Source of the DNA: Geobacillus thermoleovorans
Lineage (GTDB): Bacteria > Bacillota > Bacilli > Bacillales > Anoxybacillaceae
Assembly (NCBI RefSeq): GCF_001610955.1
Contig: NZ_CP014335.1
Location: 661,001 to 725,000, forward strand
Length of the DNA: 64,000 bases
Direction of reading: 5' to 3'
Made by a program: the position numbers and the translations under genes. The notes beneath the pieces were generated by a model. It did not search any database. It worked only from the letters and a program-made list of their open reading frames with translations, and had not been told where the DNA came from. This document shows, one piece after another, positions 28,021-36,833 of this stretch (position 1 is its first letter; the number at the start of each line of letters is the position of its first letter).

Positions 28021-28212
28021 TTACCAACTCGCTGGGACTTGAGACGGAGCATGTTTTAGTATGTCGTCACTTGTTGGAATAGGAGGGACCACAGTAAGAG
28101 AACCATGTCCTTCCAGTCGATAGAAAAGCTCTGTAGAAATACTGGTGGAAAGTTCAATAGCTATATCAATTTTGCACCACATATTAAATGGTCTATGATT
28201 TTTTCCACCCAT
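28021..28212 (-). CDS. 63-residue peptide of unknown function, upstream of an ABC exporter
   Basis: Starts at ATG 28212 with AAAGGGGAAAGAG upstream and begins MGGKNHRPFNMWCKID. It has a polar N-terminus, one cysteine, a Ser/Thr-rich middle (ELSTSISTELF) and a Pro-rich tail ending QVPASW. No signal peptide or membrane helix. It is separated from the exporter genes by a stem-loop and is on the same strand, an arrangement often seen for exported or modified peptides. However, no modification enzyme is nearby and I do not recognise a family, so an exported-peptide role is only a suggestion. Confidence 0.5.
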   Translation of the reverse strand: MGGKNHRPFNMWCKIDIAIELSTSISTELFYRLEGHGSLTVVPPIPTSDDILKHAPSQVPASW

Positions 28213-28378
28213 ATTCTCTTTCCCCTTTCTTTTTCAAACTTAAGTGTATTATACAAAAAAACAAAAAAATGTAAATATTTAAAATTAACGTGACATTAGA
28301 AACCGATCAAAAATACACGCCAAGACAGGGATTCCGTGAGCTTGTGTAAAAAGAGGGGCGTTTTCCGTGAAGTCGTCG

Positions 28379-29758
28379 TCAACACCATGCTTTTTTGAGC
28401 AGTTTTACTCCAAGCTCAATATCCTCGAGCGACAAGCCGCTAAAACCAAGCTTGATCATGGGTCGGTCTGGCCGTTGGTTCACAAAATAGCGCGAAGTGG
28501 GATACACTTTTACCCCACACGATAGGGCGCGTTGAAGTAGCTGTTCTTCTGAACAATCGGAATGAACTTTGATTAACACGTATAAACCGGACTGTTCGCC
28601 AATAATGGAGATCATATCCCCAAATGCTTTTCGCAGTAGTGATGTTAAATGCTCCATTTTTCGTTTGTACACGAGGCGCATGCGTTTAATATGGCGGCCC
28701 CATTCCCCCTCCTCCATAAATTTGGCCATCGCCAATTGGCTGAGGATGGACGCAGTGCTTTCGAAAAGGCGAAACTGCTGCTGATAACGGTACAAAAGCG
28801 ACGGCGGCAACACCATGTAGCTTAAGCGAATCCCAGGCAGAAACGATTTTGAGAAATTGCCCAGATAAATGACTTTTGTGGAATCAATGGAAGCAAGAGC
28901 AGGAAACGGCTTTTGCGTGTAACGGAATTCGCTGTCGTAATCGTCCTCGATAATATAGCCATCGACGTTGTTCACCCATTGAATGAGCCTGTGCCGTTGC
29001 TGGATCGGCATGCTGACTCCCATCGGGCTTTGATGTGAAGGGGTGACATAGATGAGCCGCGATCGCCTGTTCTCGAGCGGTGAAAGATCGATGACGGTTT
29101 CGGAAACAGGCACCGTTTCCAGCTGAAAGCGGTGAAACAAAAACGCTTCTCTGGCGCCGTCATAACCAGGGTCTTCGACGATCACGCTGTTGAATTCATC
29201 TTTTAGAATATAGCCAAGGGAGAGAAGCATTTGCTGCGTGCTGCTTCCGATGATGATGGCGTTTGGCTCTGTGATCACCCCGCGGGATTCGAGAAGGTAG
29301 ATGGCGATTTGCTTGCGCAAGCATAATTCCCCAAACGGATCCCCATAGCGGAAACATCCTTTGGCCGTCAATACTTGATTGGAAATTCTTCTCCATGCTT
29401 TAACGGGAAAATGATCGGCATCGACGGTATCGGCGCGAAAATCGACAACAACGGACGTTGCTGCTTCCCTTGCCGATTGGCGTGCAGAAATGCGGGCTTT
29501 TGGAATGAAAAGAGGTTCCACTTCATTGGCAAAATACCCTTTTCGTTTTTCCGCGCGAATATATCCTTCCGCTACCAGCTGTTCGTAAGCCATTAAAGTT
29601 GTGTTCCGGCTGACATTCAATGATTCGGCGAGTTGGCGAATGGAAGGTAGCGGCTCATTGGCTTGAATGTCGCCTTGTTCAATCAATGATTTCAATTTTT
29701 CGTAGATTTGCTTGTATTTAGGCGAGCCGTCCTTCAAGTCAAAAATGATCGTCTTCAT
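28379..29758 (-). CDS. MocR/PdxR-family transcription regulator (GntR HTH fused to aminotransferase domain)
   Basis: 459 residues. The N-terminal winged helix (about 12-75, YKQIYEKLKSLIEQG, LAESLNVSRNTTLMAYEQL) is fused to a fold-type I PLP-dependent domain with the PLP lysine in GNFSKSFLPGIRLSY. Such proteins sense PLP or amino-acid-like ligands. ATG at 29758 is preferred because the ATG 6 bases upstream abuts AGGAGG. It is divergent from the PaiB-like gene with a 119-bp gap, so that gene and the following LysE exporter are likely targets. Confidence 0.9.
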   Translation of the reverse strand: MKTIIFDLKDGSPKYKQIYEKLKSLIEQGDIQANEPLPSIRQLAESLNVSRNTTLMAYEQLVAEGYIRAEKRKGYFANEVEPLFIPKARISARQSAREAATSVVVDFRADTVDADHFPVKAWRRISNQVLTAKGCFRYGDPFGELCLRKQIAIYLLESRGVITEPNAIIIGSSTQQMLLSLGYILKDEFNSVIVEDPGYDGAREAFLFHRFQLETVPVSETVIDLSPLENRRSRLIYVTPSHQSPMGVSMPIQQRHRLIQWVNNVDGYIIEDDYDSEFRYTQKPFPALASIDSTKVIYLGNFSKSFLPGIRLSYMVLPPSLLYRYQQQFRLFESTASILSQLAMAKFMEEGEWGRHIKRMRLVYKRKMEHLTSLLRKAFGDMISIIGEQSGLYVLIKVHSDCSEEQLLQRALSCGVKVYPTSRYFVNQRPDRPMIKLGFSGLSLEDIELGVKLLKKAWC

Positions 29759-29877
29759 GTTCATCCTCCTGACATGTTTATTTTTTTGTTATTGTCACTT
29801 TTTTTATGTCAGTTTTGATTATATTATACATTGTGAAGAATGGAATGCTGTAATTGAAAAGATGGGGGAGAGGACTG

Positions 29878-30486
29878 ATGTATATTCCGAAGCATTTTGC
29901 CATCAACGATATGTCTGTCGTCTATGAGGTGATCGAGGAGAACAGTTTTGCCACCTTGGTGTCGATGCATCAAGGGGAGCTGTTTGCTACCCATTTGCCG
30001 CTGTTGCTCGATCGGGAGAAAACGTGTTTGTACGGCCATTTTGCCCGTTCTAATCCGCAATGGAACGACATTCAACGTCAGACGGTCTTGGCGATTTTCC
30101 ACGGTCCGCATTGTTATATTTCTCCTTCCTGGTATGAAACGAACCAGGCGGTGCCAACATGGAATTATGTGAATGTCCATGTGTACGGGAACGTGGAGTT
30201 GATCGACGATGAAGAAGAAATCATGCAGTCGCTGCACGATATGGTAGAAAAATACGAAGCGCCGGGCAGCCGTTACCAGCTGTCAGAGGTCGATGCCGGG
30301 ATGCTGTCCGGCATGAACAAAGGAATTCAAGCCTTCAAAATCATCATCAAGCGAATCGAGGGAAAAGCCAAGTTAAGCCAAAATCATCCTGCATACCGAC
30401 AAGAACGGATCATCAAGCAACTCGAGCAAATGCCATTTGAAAACGAAAAGCGAATCGCTTCCCTGATGAAAAAGCAACAGCAGTGA
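29878..30486 (+). CDS. paiB: PaiB-family FMN-binding negative regulator
   Basis: 202 residues. The flavin-reductase-like split barrel of the PaiB family is recognisable from MYIPKHFAI at the start, [11 protein letters not shown], and [11 protein letters not shown]...[13 protein letters not shown]. In Bacillus, PaiB is linked to polyamine/protease regulation, and its biochemical role is not firmly known. ATG at 29878 follows GGGGGAGAGGAC. It heads a plus-strand run paiB-lysE-B3/B4 gene divergent from the MocR regulator. Confidence 0.88.
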   Translation: MYIPKHFAINDMSVVYEVIEENSFATLVSMHQGELFATHLPLLLDREKTCLYGHFARSNPQWNDIQRQTVLAIFHGPHCYISPSWYETNQAVPTWNYVNVHVYGNVELIDDEEEIMQSLHDMVEKYEAPGSRYQLSEVDAGMLSGMNKGIQAFKIIIKRIEGKAKLSQNHPAYRQERIIKQLEQMPFENEKRIASLMKKQQQ

Positions 30487-30509
30487 AATAGAAAATGAAG
30501 GAGTGAGAT

Positions 30510-31157
30510 GTGAGGATGGGGCTTTCGACGATCGGTGTGTTTATAGTGGCAGCCGCGGCACTGCTCATCGTCCCCGGACCGGCGGTATTGTACATTGTGT
30601 CTAGAAGCATCGGTCAAGGAACGAAAGCAGGAGTTGTAGCGGTGTTTGGCGTGGCATTGGGTGGCGCTGTCCATGTTGTCCTTGGAGCCGTGGGCGTTTC
30701 CGCGATTTTGATGACATCGGCGGCTGCCTTTACGATGATCAAATATTTAGGAGCCGTTTATCTTATCTATTTGGGAGGCAAAACGTTATTTTTTGCTTCC
30801 ACCAAGGATGAGGAAATCCCGAACACGAAGGCCAAGGAGAAAACATTGGCGCAAGTGTTTTACGAATCTCTATTTGTCGAAGTGACCAATCCAAAAACAG
30901 CGCTCTTTTTTCTTGCCTTTTTTCCGCAATTTATTTCGCCTTCTGCTGGATTGGTGGCTGGTCAATTTTTGCTTTTAGGGGCGATATTTGTTGTTCTCGC
31001 CTTGCTAAATGACAGCTTGTACGCCATGTTGGCCGCGGGCATCCGCAAACGGCTGGCTGCCAAGAAAGGAAGCATGAAGGTGATGAACCGGGTGGCGGGC
31101 TGTTGCTATATCTTGTTAGGACTATTCTCCGCCTTGGCGAGCCCTTCAAAACCGTAA
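30510..31157 (+). CDS. LysE/RhtB-family amino-acid exporter
   Basis: 215 residues with six predicted membrane helices and the family N-terminal motif (VPGPAVLYIVSRSIGQGTKAG). Exports amino acids or similar metabolites, specificity not readable. The GTG at 30510 has AAGGAG at 6 bases. An ATG two codons later is possible. It lies 23 bp after paiB and 16 bp before the B3/B4 gene, so these are probably one transcript. Confidence 0.88.
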   Translation: MRMGLSTIGVFIVAAAALLIVPGPAVLYIVSRSIGQGTKAGVVAVFGVALGGAVHVVLGAVGVSAILMTSAAAFTMIKYLGAVYLIYLGGKTLFFASTKDEEIPNTKAKEKTLAQVFYESLFVEVTNPKTALFFLAFFPQFISPSAGLVAGQFLLLGAIFVVLALLNDSLYAMLAAGIRKRLAAKKGSMKVMNRVAGCCYILLGLFSALASPSKP

Positions 31158-31173
31158 GAGAATGGAGGAGTGG

Positions 31174-31887
31174 ATGATGACACGTTTTGTTGTTGAAGAC
31201 GATGTTTGGGCCATATTTCCCCACGCCAAAATCGGTGTGGTCGTTGCCCAAGGGATTGACAACGGCATCAAGAATGCCAGCGTTTACGAACAAATGCTGC
31301 GAGAGGCGGAGAAAGAGGCGCGGAAATTCCTGGAGTTTGAAGAATTGAGCCGCAACCCCGTCATCGTTGTTTGGCGAGAGGCGTTTCGGCGATTCAAAAC
31401 GAAAAAAGGGGCGCGTTGTTCGGTTGAAGCGCTGCTGAAACGAGTGAAAAACGGTCAGCACATCCGAACGATCAACCCGCTTGTGGATATTTATAATTCT
31501 GTTTCATTGCGTTACGGGCTTCCATGCGGAGGGGAGGATATCGACACGTTTGTCGGCGACATCCGGCTGGCGCTGGCGGATGGTCATGAACCGTTCATCC
31601 CGTTGGGAGGCGAGGAAAACGACCCGCCGTATGAAGGAGAAATCGTGTATAAAGATGACGTGGGCGCCATATGCCGCTGCTGGAATTGGCGGGAAGCCCA
31701 ACGAACGATGCTCACCGAACAGACGAAGCACGCCTTCCTTTGCATCGAATCGATTGATGATACGAGGCATGAGGCGCTTCATCAAGCATTAGAGGAACTG
31801 GCTTATTCGGTACGGCACTATCTTGGCGGCACGGTGAAGATGCACATATTGGATGCCCATCATTCGGAAATATCGATAACAGATTAA
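31174..31887 (+). CDS. B3/B4-domain protein (tRNA-editing type)
   Basis: 237 residues related to the B3/B4 editing domain of phenylalanyl-tRNA synthetase beta chains, here free-standing. The recognisable block runs from NPLVDIYNSVSLRYGLPCG through IRLALADGHEPF. Free-standing versions are thought to hydrolyse mischarged aminoacyl-tRNA or bind related compounds. ATG at 31174 or 31177 after TGGAGGAG. Together with an amino-acid exporter, this could defend against a toxic amino acid, which is inference. Confidence 0.8.
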   Translation: MMTRFVVEDDVWAIFPHAKIGVVVAQGIDNGIKNASVYEQMLREAEKEARKFLEFEELSRNPVIVVWREAFRRFKTKKGARCSVEALLKRVKNGQHIRTINPLVDIYNSVSLRYGLPCGGEDIDTFVGDIRLALADGHEPFIPLGGEENDPPYEGEIVYKDDVGAICRCWNWREAQRTMLTEQTKHAFLCIESIDDTRHEALHQALEELAYSVRHYLGGTVKMHILDAHHSEISITD

Positions 31888-31888
31888 G

Positions 31889-32038
31889 GATCCCTTCATC
31901 AGTCTTGCTTTGGTTGCTGCCGCGATCGGCCGCCTCGGCGGGGAAGGAGAAGCGATGCGCCTTGTCGAACCGATTGTCGGGGCGACATTGGTGATCATTG
32001 TTGCCGGTGTTCTGGTCGGAAGGGTGGTTGGCGTCTGA
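31889..32038 (+). pseudogene. C-terminal fragment of a membrane protein
   Basis: Directly after the preceding stop codon, an open frame without a start codes for about 49 residues, including DPFISLALVAAAIGRLGG and a hydrophobic helix (GATLVIIVAGVLVGRVVGV) before TGA at 32036-32038. It reads like the tail of a transporter whose upstream part has been deleted. Family not identified. Confidence 0.45.
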
Positions 32039-32219
32039 TGATGGTTGCCTGTTTAAAGGTGTTCGCGGGCGGACGATGCCCGACGATTTAGAGAAAGGGG
32101 TGCATGGAGGGGAAGAAAAAAGAAGAGACCCCCTCTTTCCAAAAACGGCAATAAACTGTTGCCGAGCTTGTCCGCCCCAAGCTTGGCAGGGCGCGGCAGT
32201 AGCGGATTTCATCATAATA

Positions 32220-32362
32220 ATATAGATGCAATCTAAAACTTTAACATTTATCGCTTTTGCTGGTCATTGCACCCGGCTGTCGGGTGGCCGAACAACGCCG
32301 CTTCCAGGTTGTTGTTCGGTCTTCCGTCAAAGATATGTGAAACGATTTCATTGCATCTATAT
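32220..32362. repeat. 143-bp element with 13-bp terminal inverted repeats
   Basis: ATATAGATGCAAT (32220-32232) is the exact reverse complement of ATTGCATCTATAT (32350-32362). Inside, CCGAACAAC and GTTGTTCGG form another stem, and CACCCG/CGGGTG a third. The right repeat contains the stop codon of the M48 protease gene. No open frame is inside. It could be a miniature transposable element or a structured RNA. The interval 32,039-32,219 shows no gene I can support. Confidence 0.55.
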
Positions 32363-34108
32363 ATGCAACCACTCTTTCACAAAATCAGGAAGCGATTCGC
32401 GCCAACAGTCGCGCCACCATAATCGAAGTTTTTGCGTGCTCCATCCGGTTTCGGTCGTGCGGAGCGAATGAATGCGCCAATACATCGGCGGATGGGGGGA
32501 TAGTTGAAATTTGGAAAAGCGTGAAAACCAGTCCTCTCTCTCGAAAGTGAAAGAACCGTCCTCGGCAAATGCATCTTCCTCCTCATCGTCTTTTTCCTTC
32601 GCATCGATGTGGTAGCTATGTGCTTGCTCGATGGCTTGGTCTTGATTTTTTGAAAGAATGGCTAAGGCGTTGGCCATCTGGTCGTTGCCGCCATCAAGCA
32701 GCGTCGCTCCGAGATGATCAGCGCGCACTTCCATCCACTGCACAAGCCATGAACGGAAAGCGGGATACAATAGAACGATGAGCGTCCAACCGATCAAAAA
32801 CGTTGCGGCGCGATGTGTTTCCAACCAATGGGCGGCTGCTTCGTACACGCCGGCGATGATGGAGGAAATCACCATGATGAAGGCAAACTGCAACAGCTGC
32901 GCAGTTAAAACGTCCCGCTTTTTGACATGGACGGCTTCGTGGGCGATGACTCCTGCCAACGCATCGTGCGGAAGTTTCAACGTTTCCGATGTCAAGGCGA
33001 TCAGCGATCGACCGATGTAAGGGCCTGCCGCAAAGCCGTTGTAGTCGCTTGACTCTGTTGTATAAACTGCAAGATGGGGCAAGCCGGCCCGTGCGCAAAT
33101 GGTCCGAATGATGTGCTGGATAGGTGGATTCGTGACCGGTTTCATATCGAGAGCAATTTTCAAAACTCGATCAGAAATGAATAGGTTGATTGTCCAAAAA
33201 AAGAGAATGGCGGCGATCATGGTGATGGAATCGATTTTCCAATACGCCAGCAAGGCAAGAAGGGCGGCGTAAGCCCCCACCCCTTTGACGGCCGCGGAGA
33301 AATACGCTTTTCCAAGCAGCCGCTTCCAATTGCTTGGATGATAAAACGGCTGGATGTGAATCTCTCTCTGCGAAGACAACGGTTTTGGAAGGATGTTCAT
33401 TGATGCCAGCGATCCAGGATTGAGATACACTCGTTCCCCGTCAAACGACAGCTTCCACGTTTTTCCCATGTTGACCGTATAGTCGGCATGAGGGGAGAAC
33501 AAGTGAAACAGATGGAATAGCTGCAAAATATCGGGGGCTGTATGCACTTGGATGTCAACGCACTGATCCAATGGATATCGCTTCGCCTCAACGGAAGAGA
33601 TGAGATAGAGCGCATGATCGTTTTGGTCATAAAACAGGTGGAGCGAACGAAAAAGCGCCATGCGTTTGAAAAGTCCCGCCGCCATCGATAAAAAGCCGTA
33701 TAAGAGAAACAGCTCCACAACGGGAGATGGAGAGCCAATCCAAAAATAAGGAATGGCGATGCCGATGAATAAGGCGGAGAAGCCGATGTCAAGCAACGCT
33801 CGCTTTTTTTCGCGTGGAACAACAATTTCTTTTGCCCCTTTCGCTTGCAGTTCGGCAATGATGTCATATGTTGGCACGCGGTTTCGTTTCGGCAGCGGGA
33901 TGACTTCGTAACTGAGCCAAAACGCGCCGAGCATCGAAACAGACTGCAGCAATCCGCCTTGAACAAAACCACACCATGCCCAAACAGCTCCAATCAATGC
34001 AGCGAATAGGCGGCCGTATAAGGCTGCGTTCCATTTTTCTAACTTTTTGGCTACCCATTGGAAGGAAAAACCGAGAAGAAACGAAACGATCATCCCCCAA
34101 TCAGACAC
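32357..34108 (-). CDS. M48-family membrane metalloprotease
   Basis: 583 residues. Several membrane helices lie in the first 140 residues and around 280-320, and the zinc motif HEAVH (GVIAHEAVHVKKRDV) is followed by further helices and the third-ligand region MEVRADHLGA. The architecture resembles HtpX/Ste24-like proteases with an added N-terminal membrane part. GTG at 34108 lies 8 bases after GGGGAGG. Upstream in-frame ATGs lack a site. The last codons fall in the terminal repeat of the 143-bp element, so the C-terminus may have been altered. Confidence 0.85.
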   Translation of the reverse strand: MSDWGMIVSFLLGFSFQWVAKKLEKWNAALYGRLFAALIGAVWAWCGFVQGGLLQSVSMLGAFWLSYEVIPLPKRNRVPTYDIIAELQAKGAKEIVVPREKKRALLDIGFSALFIGIAIPYFWIGSPSPVVELFLLYGFLSMAAGLFKRMALFRSLHLFYDQNDHALYLISSVEAKRYPLDQCVDIQVHTAPDILQLFHLFHLFSPHADYTVNMGKTWKLSFDGERVYLNPGSLASMNILPKPLSSQREIHIQPFYHPSNWKRLLGKAYFSAAVKGVGAYAALLALLAYWKIDSITMIAAILFFWTINLFISDRVLKIALDMKPVTNPPIQHIIRTICARAGLPHLAVYTTESSDYNGFAAGPYIGRSLIALTSETLKLPHDALAGVIAHEAVHVKKRDVLTAQLLQFAFIMVISSIIAGVYEAAAHWLETHRAATFLIGWTLIVLLYPAFRSWLVQWMEVRADHLGATLLDGGNDQMANALAILSKNQDQAIEQAHSYHIDAKEKDDEEEDAFAEDGSFTFEREDWFSRFSKFQLSPHPPMYWRIHSLRTTETGWSTQKLRLWWRDCWRESLPDFVKEWLHI

Positions 34109-34177
34109 ACTTGCTTCCTCCCCTATAAACATCACTCTTCTATTTATGAAAAAACAGGCAGCGCGCTTCTGCCTGTT

Positions 34178-34669
34178 TCAGCGGTAGTTCACAAACTGCA
34201 CGTCAATCGGCAAATCGGCTTCGCGAATGGCGGCGATCACCTTTTGCAAGTCGTCTTTGCTTTTGCCGCTGACGCGAATTTGGTCATCTTGCACTTGGCT
34301 TTTCACTTTCAAGCCGGTGTTTTTGATGATCGTGGTGATTTTTTTCGCGTTTTCTTTGTCGATCCCTTGGACAAGCTTGGCGCGCTGGCGCACCGTGCCG
34401 CCTGATGCCGGCTCGATTTTGCCGTATTGGATGTTTTTCGTCGCCACCCCGCGCTTAATGAGCTTGCCGATGAGCACATCTTTCAGCTGCTCAAGCTTAA
34501 ACTCGTCGTCGGAGATGAGAACGAGCTCGTCTTTCTCGAGCGAAATGTCGCTTTTGCTTCCTTTGAAGTCGTAGCGCGTCTTGATTTCTTTCATGGCGAT
34601 GTTGATGGCGTTTGCCACTTCCGACAAATCGACTTTGGATACGATATCAAACGAACTTTCTTTGGACAT
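34178..34669 (-). CDS. yajQ: YajQ-family nucleotide-binding protein
   Basis: 163 residues matching the DUF520/YajQ family across its length ([17 protein letters not shown] at the start, [23 protein letters not shown] C-terminus). Members bind nucleotides, including cyclic-di-GMP in some bacteria. ATG at 34669 after GGGAGGTTGCTT. Monocistronic, with about 290 bp to the next gene. Confidence 0.92.
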   Translation of the reverse strand: MSKESSFDIVSKVDLSEVANAINIAMKEIKTRYDFKGSKSDISLEKDELVLISDDEFKLEQLKDVLIGKLIKRGVATKNIQYGKIEPASGGTVRQRAKLVQGIDKENAKKITTIIKNTGLKVKSQVQDDQIRVSGKSKDDLQKVIAAIREADLPIDVQFVNYR

Positions 34670-34926
34670 AAGCAACCTCCCGGGCGTGTGATGTACTTTC
34701 ATTATAGAAAAAGGTGGGTGGGAAGGCAACAATAAGCAAGGAAGAAGACAGGCCCCCTTCCCTTTCAGCAGAAGTTCGAAGCAGCGAGCGGTTTTACTTA
34801 TGTGTCAGATGAGGCGGTATATCTGAGTTATGGTCTTTTTCGCTATAAAAATCAATGTAATAATTTTTCTCCTTGCTTAATAAATATGATGACAACAGAG
34901 CAAATAGGCTCAGCATTGGGCATGTC

Positions 34927-34936
34927 CTGTATACAG
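34927..34936. promoter_or_regulatory. Candidate GntR/FCD operator
   Basis: The perfect palindrome CTGTATACAG lies 25 bp upstream of the GntR-family start. FCD-type regulators commonly bind short TGTATACA-like dyads over their own promoters. The remainder of 34,670-34,961 shows no gene. Confidence 0.45.
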
Positions 34937-34961
34937 TCGACGAAAATGAAGGTGGTTAACG

Positions 34962-35621
34962 TTGAAACAGCAAATAGTGAAAAAAGAAACGTTGAAAAAG
35001 CAAGTGTATGAATATTTACGTGAGGAAATTATTACAGGAGGATTTGCCCCAGGGGAAAGACTCGTAGAGGAAAAAATAGCAAAACAAATTCAAGTAAGCC
35101 GAAGTCCTATTCGCGAAGCGATCCGCATGCTCGAAAAAGAAGGACTTGTCACCGTGAATAAGGGGGGAGGGGTTGCGGTATTCAGCCCTGACATTGAAAA
35201 CTTCCAGTATCTTTATGAATGTAGGGTGGTGCTTGAACCACTTGCAGCCTATTATGCTGCACAGAGAATAACGAAAAACCAAATTGAAGATCTCAGGAGG
35301 CAGCTCATTAGCATAGATGCACAACCGTTGGGGCTAAAAGAAATTCTCGAGATGAATACAAAATTCCATGAGGGGATCGTAGAAGCTAGTCGAAATCCGT
35401 TTTTAATCAGGATGATCGAACAAATTCGCGGCATTAACAGTTTGTACAGAATTGCTATCTTAAAACAAAATATGTTGCGGATGAAATCAGCCATTCAAGA
35501 ACATATTCAAATATTCGAAGCCATTAAAAGAGGAGATGCAGACAAAGCAAGGGAATGCATGGAGGAACATATTGAAAGCGATTACAAGTATTATATAAGC
35601 ATTTACCAAGGGAGGAAGTGA
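34962..35621 (+). CDS. GntR-family regulator with FCD domain
   Basis: 219 residues. Winged helix at about 10-75 (VYEYLREEIITGGFAPGERL, QIQVSRSPIREAIRMLEKEGLV) and a C-terminal all-helical FCD ligand domain with metal-type residues in ECRVVLEPLAA, NTKFHEGIVEAS and QEHIQIFEAI. TTG start. First gene of a six-gene catabolic cluster and only 7 bp from the CoA-transferase gene, so it is likely the local regulator responding to the substrate or its acid. Confidence 0.88.
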   Translation: MKQQIVKKETLKKQVYEYLREEIITGGFAPGERLVEEKIAKQIQVSRSPIREAIRMLEKEGLVTVNKGGGVAVFSPDIENFQYLYECRVVLEPLAAYYAAQRITKNQIEDLRRQLISIDAQPLGLKEILEMNTKFHEGIVEASRNPFLIRMIEQIRGINSLYRIAILKQNMLRMKSAIQEHIQIFEAIKRGDADKARECMEEHIESDYKYYISIYQGRK

Positions 35622-35628
35622 AAAAAGG

Positions 35629-36831
35629 GTGTCCAAGACACTGCCTCTAGAAGGCATAACAGTATTGGAAATGGGGAATTTTGTAGCGGCGCCGTTTGCT
35701 GGGAAAATCATGGCTGAATTTGGCGCAGAAGTGATTAAAGTTGAAGAACCGGTATCGGGAGATCCCCTGAGAAGCTGGCGGATTATGTACGGCCACTCTT
35801 CGATTTGGTGGTATGTACAAGCCAGAAATAAAAAATCGATTACAGTAAATTTAAGGAAAACAGCAGGCCAACAGATCATTAGAGAGCTCATCCCGAAAGT
35901 TGATGTCGTGCTGGAAAACTTTAAACCGGGAACGCTCGAAAAATGGGGATTAGGTTATGAAGAGTTAAAGAAAATAAACCCATCTATCATTATGACAAGG
36001 ATATCCGGGTATGGCCAAACCGGACCTTACCGGGATAAGGCTGGATTTGGAAGTGTGGCTGAAGCGATAGGAGGATTGCGATATTTGACGGGTTATCCAG
36101 ACCGCCCCCCGGTAAGGGTGGGAATCGCCATAGGGGACCTCGTTGCAGGATTGTATGCCGTGATCGGAACGTTAATGGCGTTGCGTGTCAGACAAGAAGA
36201 TAGCGAAAGAAAAGGGCAGTTGATTGACGTCGCTCTTTACGAATCAGTGTTCAGTCTATTGGAAGGGGCTTTGCCAGAGTATGTGTTAAGCGGTGTTGTA
36301 AGGGAGAGGACGGGCAGCACTCTCCCGGGTGTGGCGCCATCGAATACGTATGAATGCAAAGACGGAAAGCATGTTGTTATCGGGGGAAACAGCGATAATA
36401 TATTCCAGCGTCTCATGAAAACAATTGGGCGTCGTGACCTTGCTGATCATCCTCAATACGCTAACAACCAAGGAAGAGCAGAACATGCTGAGTTGATTGA
36501 TCAAGCAATAGAAGCATGGACGAAACAGCACACGTTGGAAGAAGTGCTAAACGCCCTCGATGAAGCATCCGTTCCGGCAGGACCTATTTATAGTATTCGA
36601 GATATTGTGAATGATATTCAGTATAAAGAGAGAGGCATGTTATTGCCGGTAAAACTAGAGGACGGGACGGAGTGCCTGTTCCCCGGCATTGTTCCAAAAT
36701 TGTCTGACACTCCAGGGCAAATGAAGTGGGTCGGACCGAAGCTGGGAGAGCACAATGAAGAGGTGTATGTAAGGGTGCTCGGTTATTCTCATGACCAACT
36801 CACACAATTGAAAAAGGAAGGGGTGATTTAA
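35629..36831 (+). CDS. Class III (CaiB/BaiF) CoA-transferase
   Basis: 400 residues. It has the family N-terminus (LPLEGITVLEMGNFVAAPFAGKIMAEFGAEVIKVE, here abbreviated by its ends), the candidate catalytic aspartate in IAIGDLVAG (D170), and the C-terminal interlocking tail. It moves CoA from a donor such as succinyl-CoA to a carboxylic acid. One branch of this family acts on glutarate and 3-hydroxy-3-methylglutarate. With an HMG-CoA-lyase-like enzyme next to it, activation of HMG or citramalate is the best guess. GTG start. Confidence 0.85.
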   Translation: MSKTLPLEGITVLEMGNFVAAPFAGKIMAEFGAEVIKVEEPVSGDPLRSWRIMYGHSSIWWYVQARNKKSITVNLRKTAGQQIIRELIPKVDVVLENFKPGTLEKWGLGYEELKKINPSIIMTRISGYGQTGPYRDKAGFGSVAEAIGGLRYLTGYPDRPPVRVGIAIGDLVAGLYAVIGTLMALRVRQEDSERKGQLIDVALYESVFSLLEGALPEYVLSGVVRERTGSTLPGVAPSNTYECKDGKHVVIGGNSDNIFQRLMKTIGRRDLADHPQYANNQGRAEHAELIDQAIEAWTKQHTLEEVLNALDEASVPAGPIYSIRDIVNDIQYKERGMLLPVKLEDGTECLFPGIVPKLSDTPGQMKWVGPKLGEHNEEVYVRVLGYSHDQLTQLKKEGVI

Positions 36832-36833
36832 AT

